DNA of 64,000 nucleotides from Asparagopsis taxiformis (lineage: Eukaryota; Rhodophyta; Florideophyceae; Bonnemaisoniales; Bonnemaisoniaceae), in assembly GCA_030407315.1 (NCBI GenBank), contig JALQPE010002462.1, forward strand, positions 1-64,000, read 5' to 3'. Of the stretch, positions 30,782 through 40,297 are shown piece by piece. The notes under the pieces were generated by a model, which was given only the letters and a program-made list of their open reading frames with translations, searched no databases and had not been told where the DNA came from. The first letter of the stretch is position 1. Each line of letters begins with the position of its first letter. A program made the position numbers and the translations under genes.

Positions 30782-33478
30782 TATGGAATAGAATGTCCTG
30801 ATATTCAATTGCTGCATCTCTACTAGATTCCGAACCAATATCATGCAATCTTGCTCGTATGGGTGGTTTCGGCGGGTCCTGTAGGCGATGTAGCGTCGTA
30901 ATCTTGCACGATGTACAGTGATATTGTACTTGTCTTCTATATATCTGGTAATATCACGGCATCTAATATATGATACCTCACTCATTTGGAGAGCACTGCT
31001 TAGAGCTTCCGGAGGGATAGAGGTATTCCTTACTCCTTGGTTTGGATCATGGTTATGGCAACCATCAATAATGTTCAATACGTGCCGTATAGACTTCGTT
31101 GATTTCCACCCATGATCAACAGTCCCATCGAAAGTATTTCCGTTTTCAACTTCAATTTCATCCTTAGAGTCAATAACGAATCCTCGGATCCGACACTCGA
31201 ATTTGCAGTGTGCTTCGTTCCCGGAATCGCGATTTGAGCATTTCAGAGTAGCGCGACGAATAAATCTTCTTGTGGAATCATAAAACAGAGAACGCCGAAC
31301 GAAAATTTGATACCCGTAGCAATTTGATACATGCTTGAGTGCCGGTATCAATCCTGTGCTGTCAATTGAATCGAATGCCCTTGTAACTGAACTCATCGCC
31401 TCAGCTGCACTACTTCTTGATTCTTCCTGTTCAATGAGTTTTTCTCTGGGAACCCCAATCTCCACACTCTGAGCAGAATGAATCGCTGTCGTGTCGTTTG
31501 TATTTGAGTTCGAATCACTGCATACATATTCACTGTTTGAAACTGGGTTTCCTTGCATTCCAACATTACAGACAAATGAATTATTGCTCTCAACTTTGAA
31601 AGTGAGATTAGCCGGGAACTTCGTTTCATTGAGACCTGTACATAACGAACCAAGACCTGATTCAACATTAATTGTTTTACCAGGACGATTAAGACGCATT
31701 CCTGGTCGCCGACCCTTTCTCACCTTTGCGCTGCGATAGTAGCGGACTTTCTCAGGCTCATTACTTATTAAACTTACTGATGATTTCAGAGCTAGTTTCG
31801 ATCCAGAAACTATTCGAGCAGTGTTTTCAATCTCTTCCAAGGTCTTTACGGTTGACTCGGAGCGCATGGATTGCTGGCTTATTCCGAGAGCATGAGTATG
31901 ATCATCACTCGGCTCCTTGATGTACCAAATTGGCGTGTCTCTTCTCCTCCACGCGTTGAACTGCACACGACAAGCTGCAGTGCGTCTAGATTCAATACAA
32001 CGAAAGCGCAAACGCACAATGAACGGGGAGTTCGCTCTCTTCAGGAACGTTCGGCTTGCGATTCCGAAGATTATACCTCGCCTTTGACACTCTTCCAAGT
32101 ATTTCGCAATGCCACCCTTGCAAGGCTTCATCCCATTTATTTCTTCATTTTCCAAACCAGAACACGGTGAATTATCATCTGCGCTTTTCTGTTCTGAGAC
32201 TGGACGTACCTCAATAATGGATTCGGTACATGGCGGAGGAACCACACTTTTCGTTTCAACCGAAGGAAGGGATAATTCTTTATTTCGGTCAGAGATACCA
32301 AGACTCATGATTCCATTTCCGCCATGATAATCTCTTTGTAATACAGCGCGGACGGAAACTTCTCTTTCAATATCGCCAATTCCCTTTCCTGCGATTTCAG
32401 GTTCATCAAGTGCAATGGATCCCCAGTCTTGAGATGTGTCAAATTCCTTGAATTCATCGCTACTTGCTGACGAATTATCTTCGTCACAACCCGGCTCATT
32501 CATGGGAATAGAAATCTCTATGATGGGATTCTCAGCTCCAGTCCATTCATCCCCAGAATCGGCTTCCAAGTTATGGGGAAACTTTTCCGGGCTTTTAGTA
32601 TTACTTTCATGTCTGGAAAGCAGCGAGAACAGTTTTTCATATACGCTGAAGTCTGATATGACATCTTCGCAATGAAAATTGGATTCATCCTTGTAGGCGT
32701 TAAGGAATACTTCTACATATCTCTTCGTGCATACATTTCTGATTTCTTCTGTGCGAGCCGATGAATATTTGGTATATGTGTCTCTCGGCATTCTTCCAAT
32801 CTGCCACGCAAAGTATGAAAGAGCTGAGAGCACATAACATCCGCAACTATATCCGTCCTTCTGTTTCCCGAATGAAAGAACATCCAAGAAGTAGTTTTCT
32901 GTGCTCTTCTTCCACGTGATATTCGGAGGAAGAACATTCAAGAAAAACTCCACGAAGTTCAGCAAGTCCAACGGTGCTTGGTACCCTAGACTGTCCCCCC
33001 AGAAAATGACCCCGTGACCTGCATTATCCGGATCTGCCATGCAGAGAACCGCTCCCCAGTGCTTTTGTTGCACATTTATTGGGATAAACAATGTAACTGC
33101 TCTCTTTACATCCGTCCATGATGACAGAACACAGTTACGAATAGAGATAAAGAATGGGTCCTGAATGTCTATAGCCCCATCTTCTTGACGTTCTGAATAA
33201 TTCCTTGCGCCGGATGTGAAGAATTGGGCACTGTTGCACCCAAACAAGACCGTATCCTCCTTGACGTTGTACTCTACCATTCCGGCTAACAAAAGATGAT
33301 CATCCATCATCTGCCCTTCAAAACAATACTCGAACCAGGGATCACCCTGTCTGCAATTGTCCATTGTTTTCTTCAAATATCTCCTGAACGCGGCCTTCTC
33401 GTCCAAAGTCATTTTGACTCCCAATTCTTTCACCTTTGATTCGACTTCAGTGATACGATCATATCTGATTCCCTCCAT
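30779..33478 (-). CDS. Ulp1-type SUMO protease fused to two FAR1/WRKY-GCM1-like domains (about 899 aa)
   Basis: The start is the ATG at 33478; an earlier in-frame TTG is less likely. Residue numbers here count from that TTG. The Ulp1 C48 peptidase core carries H142 (QQKHWGAVL), D164 (FWGDSLG), Q208 and C214 (QKDGYSCG), the complete catalytic set. An acidic, Ser-rich linker follows. Two domains each show C...C...H-x-H of the FAR1/WRKY-GCM1 type: LRFRCIESRRTAACRVQF...DDHTHAL and LKCSNRD...CKFECRI...GCHNHDP. These usually bind DNA at element ends. The gene stops at TGA 30779-30781, in frame with the transposase gene. It may be a separate protein, or the first part of a longer one if the TGA is a late mutation. 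Confidence 0.85.
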   Translation of the reverse strand: MEGIRYDRITEVESKVKELGVKMTLDEKAAFRRYLKKTMDNCRQGDPWFEYCFEGQMMDDHLLLAGMVEYNVKEDTVLFGCNSAQFFTSGARNYSERQEDGAIDIQDPFFISIRNCVLSSWTDVKRAVTLFIPINVQQKHWGAVLCMADPDNAGHGVIFWGDSLGYQAPLDLLNFVEFFLNVLPPNITWKKSTENYFLDVLSFGKQKDGYSCGCYVLSALSYFAWQIGRMPRDTYTKYSSARTEEIRNVCTKRYVEVFLNAYKDESNFHCEDVISDFSVYEKLFSLLSRHESNTKSPEKFPHNLEADSGDEWTGAENPIIEISIPMNEPGCDEDNSSASSDEFKEFDTSQDWGSIALDEPEIAGKGIGDIEREVSVRAVLQRDYHGGNGIMSLGISDRNKELSLPSVETKSVVPPPCTESIIEVRPVSEQKSADDNSPCSGLENEEINGMKPCKGGIAKYLEECQRRGIIFGIASRTFLKRANSPFIVRLRFRCIESRRTAACRVQFNAWRRRDTPIWYIKEPSDDHTHALGISQQSMRSESTVKTLEEIENTARIVSGSKLALKSSVSLISNEPEKVRYYRSAKVRKGRRPGMRLNRPGKTINVESGLGSLCTGLNETKFPANLTFKVESNNSFVCNVGMQGNPVSNSEYVCSDSNSNTNDTTAIHSAQSVEIGVPREKLIEQEESRSSAAEAMSSVTRAFDSIDSTGLIPALKHVSNCYGYQIFVRRSLFYDSTRRFIRRATLKCSNRDSGNEAHCKFECRIRGFVIDSKDEIEVENGNTFDGTVDHGWKSTKSIRHVLNIIDGCHNHDPNQGVRNTSIPPEALSSALQMSEVSYIRCRDITRYIEDKYNITVHRARLRRYIAYRTRRNHPYEQDCMILVRNLVEMQQLNIRTFYSI

Positions 33479-33617
33479 CCTCAATTCTACGTTCTCAGCT
33501 CTTGTTCGTGTCCGCTTTTCTCACGAATACAGAACTGGAAGGAAAGAATAAGCAGTTGTACCTGGTAGTGCCTTCGGAATGTGCCGCTTGTCGCGATGTA
33601 CACACAAAATGTTTTTG

Positions 33618-34170
33618 GAAAGTATGGGAGTGGCCTGCAGAGCAGTGGTTTTCGGTGCGATCGATGTGGATAGTGCGGTCGGTTCGATGTATGCGCACTA
33701 TTGATGACGTGTTGACCCTGAGCGGGGCGGGTCTAGTTGCTCGGACCGGGGACGTACCGGACCAGAGCAGGGAGATGACTTGGCGATGGTCGGCGGCGGT
33801 GGCGAGCGAATATTTCAGTTTTCGGGAAATGAGAAAAAAATCTCAGCCTGAAAAGGATTTTGACATTTGGAGAATTTTGGAAAATGAAATTTCGGGTTGC
33901 GTAACGCAAATGTGTCACGGGAAATTGGCGTGCGGCCGGCGGCGAGATGGCCCTCAAAATGGGTTGATACGGGCGCATCGTTCCAATGGTGTTTTTCTGC
34001 ATTATTTAGAAACAGCCAATAATAATAGGGAGAATGGGGGACGAAGCAATTCTATTGGTTGAACTTCAACTGGAGGACGAAGCATTCTTATTGGTCAAAA
34101 ATGAGGGCCGAACGCCGCATGAATGGATTACAGCATACCTGTTCCACCGGGGGTAGATTGTTCGTTCCCC
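33618..34170. repeat. MULE terminal inverted repeat, right
   Basis: This is the reverse complement of 26874-27492 apart from few substitutions and the roughly 60-base length difference near its inner end. Open frames seen on both copies are mirror images and are not taken as genes. Confidence 0.85.
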
Positions 34171-34179
34171 AGGTATATA
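34171..34179. repeat. 9-bp target site duplication of the MULE, right
   Basis: AGGTATATA is identical to 26865-26873. Confidence 0.9.
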
Positions 34180-34646
34180 GTAATATAAGCTCCCTGATGG
34201 GGGTTTCACATATCTGACATGCAACATGAGCTTTCATAAGGAGATGGATCACACGTGTAAACTATAACACGTGTCGTATTGGCACTGTGTTCCATTATCA
34301 AATTTATCACAACTGTATCTACAGTATGGTCGGGATTGTTCCTTTTTGCTTTCATTTATGACAACAGCGTTTGGACGCATATCTGTGTAGTGCAGGATGA
34401 ACAGTATCAATTTTCGTTTAGATTTCGCCTCTCGAAAGGTCTGATGCTGTACGTTTCTGTAGCGCAGAAATTTCAACATGTGCTGATATGAACTATCATC
34501 AATTATAATTTTTGTCAACCAATTACCAACTGCTCCATTTCTTTAATTACGATCTCCGTTTATTCTTACAACTTGCACCCATAAACTCACTCTCTCAGAG
34601 ATACATCTCCCCATCGAGTCACCCATCCATGGCCGTCTCGGCCGCT
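34180..34646. other. Gap between MULE and secreted-protein gene
   Basis: No gene is seen. The end nearest 34646 should hold the 3' untranslated region of the next gene. Confidence 0.4.
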
Positions 34647-35075
34647 TCAACAACTAAATTCGATATGAGCAACAACGCTCTCCCCATTATCAAGCACGCA
34701 CATCACACGTGCAATCGCCCCCTCATGCGCCCACGCCAGCGCCATCCCGTCTCGCTGTCCGGTCAATACAAACGGCTTCCGCTTCTGTGAACGCATCGTT
34801 TCAGTGTATACCCCGTTGTATATTTGGAATCCAGCCGTACTTGCCGGGGCAGCTGTGGTACCGGGAATGCAGAGCAGAGTGTATGGGTTTTCCACAACGT
34901 CTCTGCAGAGTTTATAGGTGGAGCGGGTGGGTAGAACGTCATCCCGTTTCCAAGCAGTCGGGCCACCTGGCTGTAGGGCGGCTACGATCTGTAGGGTGGC
35001 GGCATGGGTGGAGAGGGAGAGGTAGGAGAGGGAGAGAAGAGAGATGAGGAGGTAGAGAGGGAGTGTTGTAGTCAT
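34647..35075 (-). CDS. Small secreted protein of unknown function (142 aa)
   Basis: The ATG at 35075 opens with a strong signal peptide (MTTTLPLYLLISLLSLSYLS, cleavage probably after THA). The mature part is about 117 residues with four cysteines (KLCRDV, LLCIPG, VMCVLD and a C-terminal Cys), which suggests two disulfides outside the cell. I do not recognise the family. A TATA box at 35144-35151 sits 69 bases upstream of this ATG, which favours this start over the longer GTG-initiated frame. Confidence 0.65.
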   Translation of the reverse strand: MTTTLPLYLLISLLSLSYLSLSTHAATLQIVAALQPGGPTAWKRDDVLPTRSTYKLCRDVVENPYTLLCIPGTTAAPASTAGFQIYNGVYTETMRSQKRKPFVLTGQRDGMALAWAHEGAIARVMCVLDNGESVVAHIEFSC

Positions 35076-35143
35076 TGTGGATGGGTAATAGAGGATTGTG
35101 GGAATGAAGTGAGGAGGGGAGGATATGGAGGGGTGAAGCACTG

Positions 35144-35151
35144 ATTTTATA
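35144..35151 (-). promoter_or_regulatory. TATA box of the secreted-protein gene
   Basis: TATAAAAT on the minus strand, 69 bases from the ATG. The spacing is like that of the SOD and phosphatase genes. Confidence 0.6.
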
Positions 35152-35805
35152 CTGGTCTACGGAAATGCTATGAAATCGACCATGTCGAAGTCGAGCTGTC
35201 ACAATTGTCATGCTAGGCATGTTTTCTTACTCAAAGAAGAGATGCAATTGGCGGCACGAAACTACATGCCCAGACAAGTTAGAACATGGTGTATGTGAAG
35301 TTGTTGCTGCGCGTATGAAGCTACGGATAGCATAAATCGCTGTCCTGGACAATGATTCCAGTTGCGAGCGAAACATTGTACGGCAAGCATGAAATGAGAC
35401 TATCAAAGCTGTACGTGCACGTTACCATCGCAGCACCACCTTCTGTTATCATTTCGCCAATCGAGGGTCAGATGTGATTGGAGGCATGGAATCACAGAAA
35501 GACAAAGTGGCAAAAGTAGCAGCACGTGGCTGAGACAGACGCGAACAGGATCTAGACTGGCACATGGAATTTGAACAAGGCTTCAGAGTGATCAGCAGCA
35601 ATGAAGTGTGCGAAGCTAGAAGAGGGAAATGTGTTGAAATGTTTAATTTTGACGTGGTAGAATGTTACATGTGCCATTGGTCTATGTCGAGTGTGAAATC
35701 TCGTTAATCGCGCTCCAAGTTAGTAGATCAAGATGCTAAACGACGCAGCACAAGTAGAGCCAACGAAAATCGATCACGTCACGGCATGCGTGGTTGCGCA
35801 AAGTG
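35152..35805. other. Intergenic region
   Basis: No gene is supported on either strand. Confidence 0.4.
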
Positions 35806-36090
35806 CTATGCATCAGTTTCGGCACGGAATACACGACGCTCCCAATTTTCAATCAGCGACTTGACCGACCGATACGGCCCATTAGAATCCTTGGGGCGAT
35901 GCGAAACCACGCCGAACCGCAGCCATCTCGGACAGGCGACTTGCGCGTGCAAGTCCTCCGACACGATGAGATGGGTCACATCGACGACAAACGGGTCATG
36001 TGGCACGGTTTTGTCCGAATAATTACCTGTGAGTTTTCGATTGACAGCGCGACGGAGCAGTAGAATCCAGTTACGGATGTTGTGCTTCAT
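35806..36090 (-). CDS. Small basic protein, unknown (94 aa)
   Basis: The ATG at 36090 opens a 94-codon frame with a basic, amphipathic N-terminus (NWILLLRRAVNRKL) that could be a mitochondrial presequence. A compact region with WLRFGVVSHRP and SLIENWERRV follows. A TATA-like AATAAATA lies at 36217-36224, 127 bases upstream, nearly the same spacing as for the gene at 38081. I do not recognise the family, and a chance frame is possible. Confidence 0.4.
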   Translation of the reverse strand: MKHNIRNWILLLRRAVNRKLTGNYSDKTVPHDPFVVDVTHLIVSEDLHAQVACPRWLRFGVVSHRPKDSNGPYRSVKSLIENWERRVFRAETDA

Positions 36091-36662
36091 GTCTGGGAGC
36101 GATGTGTGTCGCGCGGTGCAGAGCAGAGTAGATAGATCAGTGATTGACAGATCGTGCTTAGCGTCGCTATGGTTGACCGCGCATGGTGCGGGTGCGCAGC
36201 GCGTCGTTCTGGGCGCTATTTATTGCAGTGGAACGGGTTGGCGAGCGGTTTGTGTGCGTGCTGCCACGTAACAAGATGCAAGGTCAAATGATCAAGGTGA
36301 CGGTCGGTTAGATGCATAGTGGGTTACGATTGGTAATGCGTGCGGTTGCGACGGCTGATGCACGTAGCGCTCCGCGAGAGGATCTTATGTGGCGCGACTG
36401 CAATCGATTGTGGCGGGATGCGTTTCTTGGCGCGCGGTTGCGATACCAATTGGACGTGCGGTTGTTGGATGTTGCGTGGATTGATGACGATTGGATCGAG
36501 TTGGTCGGTGTTCATTGAATGATCGCACTGCGAGTGGAGCGGATGCAGTATTGGGGTGCATTTGATTGAGTGTTGTATGAATCGAAAAGCCTATGATGTT
36601 GATGATGTCCATGTATTTTGTGAATAATTAAGAAAAATGTAGGGAGCGGTGTCGTCCGACAT
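36091..36662. other. Intergenic region before tRNA-Asn 1
   Basis: The left part holds the likely promoter of the gene at 35806. Overlapping frames on both strands at 36312-36518 have no recognisable features. Confidence 0.4.
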
Positions 36663-36735
36663 GTCTCCATAGCTCAGCTGGCTAGAGCGCGGGACTGTTA
36701 ATCTCGAGGCCGTGGGTTCAAGCCCCACTGGGGAC
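36663..36735 (+). tRNA. tRNA-Asn(GTT), copy 1
   Basis: A 73-base cloverleaf with acceptor GTCTCCA/TGGGGAC, D arm GCTC/GAGC, anticodon loop CTGTTAA (GTT) and T arm GTGGG-TTCAAGC-CCCAC. There is no intron and no encoded CCA. A Pol III stop of five T lies at 36752-36756. It differs from the other two copies by a compensatory T-A to C-G change in acceptor pair 5:68 and one D-loop base. Confidence 0.97.
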
Positions 36736-36756
36736 TGGACAAGGAGTTTCCTTTTT

Positions 36757-37343
36757 GTCGGATTACAGCTTCAGAAGTCGTTAACCATTTCTACCGAGGG
36801 AGTTGCTCTCATGATAATACGTCGCTTAATATTCCTTTCCGCTGGTCGACCCAGAAGTTTGGGAACGGAACACAATCAAGTAATTCTTGGAACGCATATT
36901 TTTGTAAGGTTAACCAGTAATCGACTGGCTGGACCTGGGGTTTGCGGCTCTTCGCGCAACGCTTCGATCATCACATATTATAGCTGCCCCAGGGTAACCA
37001 CACTGTGCAATATCAATTGCTAGGGAGGATATCGAAAATAGTTCCGTGAAAATGATGCGGACAGTGCTGCGCTTCCGAAGAGGGCTGAACTGGCAGTCTC
37101 GAGGAGGATGCTTCAGATAGGCGTTCCAGTGATGCGTGAACCGCAGTCACGGCTCTGTGGCTGAGCTATACTTGTACCGGCATAGATCCGTCGCATCGAG
37201 TCGGCTCTGGTGGTACATACTACATCGAAACACCGCTTCATCGCCAAAATTTCGTTTGGCGTCCAAAGTTTGGAAGTTGGAGCACTCCTTAGGGGGCTTG
37301 AGAACCTGACTACGTGACTTCGATGGTCCAACGAAAACCGATC
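36757..37343. other. Gap between tRNA genes 1 and 2
   Basis: No protein gene is supported. Only short chance frames occur. Confidence 0.4.
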
Positions 37344-37349
37344 AAAAAA

Positions 37350-37422
37350 GTCCTCAGTGGGGCTTGAACCCACGGCCTCGAGATTAACAGTCCCGCGCTC
37401 TAACCAGCTGAGCTATGAAGAC
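37350..37422 (-). tRNA. tRNA-Asn(GTT), copy 2
   Basis: On the minus strand this gives GTCTTCA/TGAGGAC acceptor, GTT anticodon in CTGTTAA and a GTGGG/CCCAC T stem. It is identical over 73 bases to the copy at 37988. A T6 terminator follows at 37344-37349. Confidence 0.97.
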
Positions 37423-37987
37423 CCGATCACGGCTTCCCGTACACTTTGGAAAGAAATTTATTGGTTGTGTACTTTTGGAAATTGTTTTCCTCTATCTCGT
37501 AACATTCATCTCAGTATTTCCCATTCTCGTTCACAATGGCATTGTAGGGCCTCAATAAGCAAAAATGGAAACAATCAACACAGTTGGGTACTGATATGGG
37601 CCATGCACAGCAAGCCGTTCGCAGCTTGGTTTGCTGCTCTCCGCGAAGCCACCTCTCGCGGACCAGTAGGTTTATTTCCCAGGTTTGAGTAGGAGTGGTC
37701 TTCATAGAATCTGTGGGCTTCGAGGTGGCCCTCAATTCCGATGTACATCTCCAGCTTCGGTGTAAGCACGTTGATCGGGTGGACTATCTACGGCGCCCAG
37801 TATCGTTGTCGTACCTAATGCAGGCCATCCAATCAAAGAAAGAAAGACAACAATGCACCCCTCGACACACCAAAACCCCATAACTTTTTTGCGAAATACA
37901 AATGGATGAAATAACAAGTTTATTAATTCCCTAACGAAAATTTCCAAAAATAATTAGTAAAATCCGTGGCCCTTTCGACACAAATAT
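37423..37987. other. Gap between tRNA genes 2 and 3
   Basis: No supported gene. Confidence 0.4.
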
Positions 37988-38060
37988 GTCTTCATAGCTC
38001 AGCTGGTTAGAGCGCGGGACTGTTAATCTCGAGGCCGTGGGTTCAAGCCCCACTGAGGAC
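37988..38060 (+). tRNA. tRNA-Asn(GTT), copy 3
   Basis: A 73-base cloverleaf identical to copy 2 and opposite in strand, with a T5 terminator at 38063-38067. The gene nearly touches the 3' end of the convergent protein gene at 38081. Confidence 0.97.
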
Positions 38061-38080
38061 TATTTTTACCCCCCGCGCAC

Positions 38081-38410
38081 CTACTTTGACGCAAAGCGAC
38101 CGCTCTCCCAGCCCTCGATCAAGTCTGATATCGAGGACGAGCCCTTTTGTTTGTCGTCCGACTCGGGCTCGGAGCTCTGCGCACGCGCGGGTACGGGCTC
38201 GGGCTCTTCGTCGCGGAAGAGCCAGGGCGGGTACTCGCGGGTGACGACGCCGTTGACGTCGCGCATGGGCACGCCGTTGGAGAATTTTGCGCGCGGCACG
38301 GGCGGGCGGTCGAAATCGGACGGCTTGCGCGCGTCAAATGCGTGTCGACGGATCGTCTTGCTGAGAATGACGTTCTTGGTCGTCACGTACAGGCCGCGGA
38401 AAAGCATCAT
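38081..38410 (-). CDS. Possible mitochondrial ribosomal protein mL54 (109 aa)
   Basis: The ATG at 38410 begins a short basic N-terminus. In the middle, NGVPMRDVNGVVTREYPPWLF resembles the core of mL54 (MRP-L37 in yeast naming), where a short EYPxWLW motif follows a KNGxDPxA stretch. The acidic, Ser-rich C-terminus is not typical. A TATA box (TATAAATA, 38536-38543) stands 126 bases upstream. The family match is by eye and tentative. That it is a gene is more secure than its name. Confidence 0.45.
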   Translation of the reverse strand: MMLFRGLYVTTKNVILSKTIRRHAFDARKPSDFDRPPVPRAKFSNGVPMRDVNGVVTREYPPWLFRDEEPEPVPARAQSSEPESDDKQKGSSSISDLIEGWESGRFASK

Positions 38411-38535
38411 GTTGACGTGATTGATGTGATGTGATGCGATGGGAATGGTCGGTCGGTCGGTACGAGTGTGTCGTTGGCGCGGGTGTGACTGCGACTGCGA
38501 CTAGTTGCCTTGATGGGCTTTGTGTGTTGCCGCCG

Positions 38536-38543
38536 TATTTATA
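38536..38543 (-). promoter_or_regulatory. TATA box of the mL54-like gene
   Basis: TATAAATA on the minus strand, 126 bases before the ATG at 38410. Confidence 0.6.
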
Positions 38544-39027
38544 CGCGCTGCGTCGCGAAATTTTCGTGCTGCGCTTGTCGTTGCACTCGTCGTGTGCACT
38601 GCGAGTGATTGTTCAGGACGGTCATGCTAATTGATTTTGGCGGCGAGAGGCGCTTGTTGCGTGGTGCGATGATAATGGTACATGGTATTTATTGTGCGTG
38701 ATTGTTGTATGTTTGACACTGTGGCGGTTGATATTTCACTGTTGGTTGTGCGATGCGCTCAAGGAGGAATTTTTAGCACAAGTGGTGGCTTTGCGATGTT
38801 TTGTTCGTTGTAGTTGCACCAATTGGGAACATGAAATGAACAATTCGACGCGAGTGGGTGGATCGAATGTGCGCAGCAAACTTTTACTCACGTACTGGCA
38901 ACGGGTTTCTCTCAAGTCGAAAAATTCTGAAATCATCGCGGCATATGTACCTTCATTTTGATGACGTGTGAACAGATTGCAAAAACAAGTCCAGCCAATC
39001 TATGTCAACCTCGACCAAGGTTAGCTG
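38544..39027. other. Intergenic region
   Basis: No gene is supported. Confidence 0.4.
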
Positions 39028-39073
39028 TATCGACGAGGTTACCTCGTCGATACACGAGGTAACCTCGTCGATA
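39028..39073. repeat. Overlapping palindromes 3' of the first SOD gene
   Basis: TATCGACGAGGT-T-ACCTCGTCGATA is a perfect 25-bp palindrome (39028-39052), and ACGAGGTAACCTCGT with a further GTCGATA follows directly. It lies 24-69 bases beyond the stop codon of the SOD-like gene at 39097, so its transcript could end in a strong hairpin. Confidence 0.8.
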
Positions 39074-39096
39074 CCACCTCAACTTACAATTCCCAT

Positions 39097-39705
39097 TTAA
39101 ACCGACGATGGATTCGCATAACCGATCGTACAAACCGCCACTCTGGCGCCCGCATCACCCGTCGGTTGAAACTGCGACCCCCGATCCTCACCTTGGTGTA
39201 TTGTAACGCCACGTCCGACAATGCCTCCCAGCTGGATGACGCTATCCACACGGTCATATCTCGCGATGCCATCGCGGCCCACAATCAGGTTGTCCAGATC
39301 GCCCCAATGTCTGACGCGATCCGACGAGAAGCCATGATCCACCGCGATGCCTTCTGGATTGGCGAAATGCGGCCCGGTGCTCAGGCCATCCTCTGCTGAC
39401 AGATCGCCGTACATATGGATGTGGAACCCGTGTCGTTTGCCCCCGAGGTTGTGCACCGTCGCTACAACGCGTACCTGGCATCGGATGCCCCGTCGCCCGA
39501 CGCGCGTCACGACAGGCGAAAATAGAATCGTGCCGCGAACCGTGTTCCCCGCCGTGGGCTGCACGTTGCAGATCAGCGTCGGTTGGGCGCGACATCTTTC
39601 CGCGCGGAAACGCGGGAAGAAAAATGCCGTGGGGCGCGCGCGAATGGGATGCCCATTGAGAACGGTTGCGAGTGTGATGATGGTGAGGAGAGTGAGAGTG
39701 TTCAT
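39097..39705 (-). CDS. Secreted Cu/Zn-superoxide-dismutase-like protein 1 (202 aa)
   Basis: The ATG at 39705 opens a signal peptide (MNTLTLLTIITLATVLNG). The Sod_Cu fold covers residues 44-197. All metal ligands are present: Cu ligands H95, H97, H113 and H170; Zn ligands H113, H124, H133 and D136; and the guiding Arg R188. The family role is dismutation of superoxide to hydrogen peroxide and oxygen, here outside the cell or in the secretory route. The canonical Cys of the GCTSAGPHF loop is missing (GLSTGPHF). Four cysteines (C38, C46, C76, C192) are shared with the three paralogues and may form other disulfides. Upstream codons extend only from a GTG, so 39705 is preferred. A weak TATA-like TACATAAA lies at 39759-39766. 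Confidence 0.88.
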   Translation of the reverse strand: MNTLTLLTIITLATVLNGHPIRARPTAFFFPRFRAERCRAQPTLICNVQPTAGNTVRGTILFSPVVTRVGRRGIRCQVRVVATVHNLGGKRHGFHIHMYGDLSAEDGLSTGPHFANPEGIAVDHGFSSDRVRHWGDLDNLIVGRDGIARYDRVDSVIQLGGIVGRGVTIHQGEDRGSQFQPTGDAGARVAVCTIGYANPSSV

Positions 39706-39766
39706 GGTGGGATTGATGATACTGGTGGGATGACTGGTTGTGCAGGTGGCGCGCACTGTTTATGTA

Positions 39767-40297
39767 TGGGTTGGATGTTGGTCGTTTTCAAATGTTTGCG
39801 CGTCGCCGGTGGGGATGATGTTTGCAACGGTCATCATCAGGTCGGGTGGTATACTTGTTTACACAGACGTATGGAGGCGGTGTATGAAATGGTTGTATCT
39901 GGAAATCCAAGTCTAGGGATGGATCGCAATGACGATGGAGCATCGTATGGCGTCATTCATTGCATATTGAAAACTGTAAGACGAGACGTAACATTGTGAT
40001 GCGATGGTTGAATTGGGATGAAACAAAGTGCAGAAATGGCCGACGCTACTCGTTATGTCTACAAGTAGTGGCAAAGTGCTTCCACAAAACGGTAGATCGA
40101 GCATTGCGAGAGCGGGAACAGTTTGAAGCGATTGCGGAATGATGTAATGAGAGCAATTTATTTGCAAGCGACTACTGATGAAAGAAGATTTATTTTTACA
40201 AGGCAATTCAATTTGCACTGTAACCAAAACGTCCACCGCTCGACAGCAACGGTAAGCAAAGTTATTTCTGCACTGTCAACAACGTCGACTTGCCGCG
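39767..40297. other. Intergenic region between SOD genes 1 and 2
   Basis: This holds the promoter of SOD-like gene 1 and the 3' flank of gene 2. No other gene is seen. Confidence 0.4.

Larger units (their letters stand above)
26874..34170 (-). mobile_element. Complete Mutator-like element (MULE), 7297 bp
   Basis: The element starts GGGGAACGAACAATC and ends in its complement, with an exact 9-bp duplication outside. Long terminal inverted repeats enclose two minus-strand genes in one frame: a Ulp1 protease/FAR1-like gene (30779-33478) and a MULE transposase gene (28871-30721). MULEs carrying Ulp1-like protease genes are known from plants. Here the protease lies upstream in the same frame as the transposase, separated by a single TGA. 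Confidence 0.88.
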
